From positions 1-21,421 of the forward strand of contig JASJQH010000205.1 of the NCBI GenBank assembly GCA_040143965.1: a stretch of 21,421 bases of DNA, read 5' to 3'. The notes beneath the pieces are model-generated. The model did no database searches and was not told where the DNA came from. It was given only the letters and a program-made list of their open reading frames with translations. How positions within the stretch are numbered: the first letter of the stretch is position 1; the number at the start of each line of letters is the position of its first letter. The position numbers and the translations under genes were made by a program. The stretch is from Basidiobolus ranarum (Eukaryota; Basidiobolomycota; Basidiobolomycetes; Basidiobolales). Below are positions 20,768 to 21,421 of the stretch, one piece after another.

Positions 20768-21021
20768 AGCACTGTTGGCAATGCCCTTGAGAGCTGAGAA
20801 TTTTCTATGCCTATTCACTCAACACTACCTATTTCGTCTAGTTAACCTGAGATATCATCAGTTGAATGAAAGCTGCCACACTAATTCAAATTAGAAGTTC
20901 CCTAATCTAAGTTTCATGGTTGAAAAAGCATCATATTTATTAAGTCAGATGAGGAATTAATTCATCAAAACGACAAATCTTAAGGTAAATTGAGCTAAAA
21001 TTAGTAATATGCTACATTTAC

Positions 21022-21421
21022 TTAGTGATTTACGAATTGCATGAAGTATTCTTGAATATGACCAATATTGTGAAGGTAAAGCGCAACTCCTAAGTAACCA
21101 TCGGGACGAACAATTAAGATCACTGGGTCATTGTGAGTAAATCCGAACTTAGCTTGTACTTCATCATAGTTCGCGTAATAGATACTGCCAAAATTTCGTT
21201 TCAAGATAGCAATCGAGTCTTTGTTGTCACTATACCTCTCGTCAGTAATCACCAAGGTTTCGAAAAATGGAGTGGCCCCTTCGTAGGCATTTCGAAGTTT
21301 TGTTATTGAGCAACTAATCCACTGGTTCCTGTACACAGGCTAGCTACCAAAGAAGAATTGGACTATTTACAACAAAAGCACATACTTACGAGTACATTGC
21401 CAAAATTATTAACCACTGATA
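21022..21421 (-). CDS. C-terminal end of a probable FAD-dependent (phenol hydroxylase-like) monooxygenase
   Basis: Only the last part of the gene is in the window. The final exon is 21328-21022; the preceding exon runs off the right edge and ends at 21390, with a 61-nt intron (GTAAGT donor, ACAG acceptor) between them. The visible 112 residues end in PVILIVRPDGYLGVALYL, then HIQEYFMQFVNH. The VRPDGY.. strand-turn near the C-terminus is characteristic of the thioredoxin-like tail domain of flavoprotein aromatic hydroxylases (phenol 2-monooxygenase family); that domain aids dimerisation and is not catalytic. The FAD-binding region lies outside the window, so substrate and activity cannot be judged. 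Confidence 0.7.

Larger units (their letters stand above)
18943..21021. other. 2.1-kb gene-poor region
   Basis: AT-rich sequence with no ORF that I can support on either strand. The left edge holds the C2H2 promoter. Inside there are a perfect inverted repeat at 19644-19666, a TA-rich run near 20496-20507, and a diverged pair of repeats at about 20298-20363 and 20690-20767. No transposase, tRNA or rRNA is recognised. Confidence 0.4.

Overview
The window reads as a gene-dense stretch of nuclear DNA from an early-diverging (non-Dikarya) fungus. The evidence is many 58-186 nt spliceosomal introns with fungal-type donors (GTAAGT-like) and CTAAC/CTAAT branch sites, a Kre9/KNH-type Ser/Thr-rich GPI wall protein, a Kin1-type kinase with a KA1 domain, and an intron-borne U24 snoRNA inside the RACK1 gene as in budding yeast ASC1. 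Two genes (CEP95-like and LRWD1-like) belong to families best known from animals, which argues against an ascomycete or basidiomycete. I cannot name the species. No viral, LTR or autonomous transposon remains were recognised.

Layout: 1-1119 (+) 3' part of a Cid1-like nucleotidyltransferase; 1203-1718 (-) OHCU decarboxylase; 2137-3831 (+) LRWD1/ORCA-like WD40 protein in 7 exons; 4216-4954 (+) Kre9/KNH-like GPI protein in 2 exons; 5152-8212 (-) CEP95-like coiled-coil protein in 8 exons; 9040-9609 (+) unknown 189-aa protein; 10237-11550 (+) PX-PB1 protein; 12037-13322 (+) RACK1 in 3 exons with U24 snoRNA in intron 2; 13736-16476 (-) Kin1-like kinase in 5 exons; 18076-18942 (-) three-finger C2H2 protein; 21022->21421 (-) C-terminal end of a probable flavoprotein monooxygenase. 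Exon boundaries were derived by hand: each listed junction keeps frame and restores family motifs.

The genes do not form one pathway. They are ordinary eukaryotic single genes in convergent pairs (83-413 nt spacers) and divergent pairs (419-827 nt). Loose themes are RNA biology (Cid1-like enzyme, RACK1, U24) and cell polarity/cytoskeleton (Kin1, PX-PB1, CEP95, wall protein). The two large gaps (16.5-18.1 kb and 18.9-21.0 kb) hold no gene I can support. The best leads are the CEP95 and LRWD1 homologues, the conserved U24-in-RACK1 nesting, and a 33-nt kinase exon that carries the catalytic loop and could be skipped in frame.
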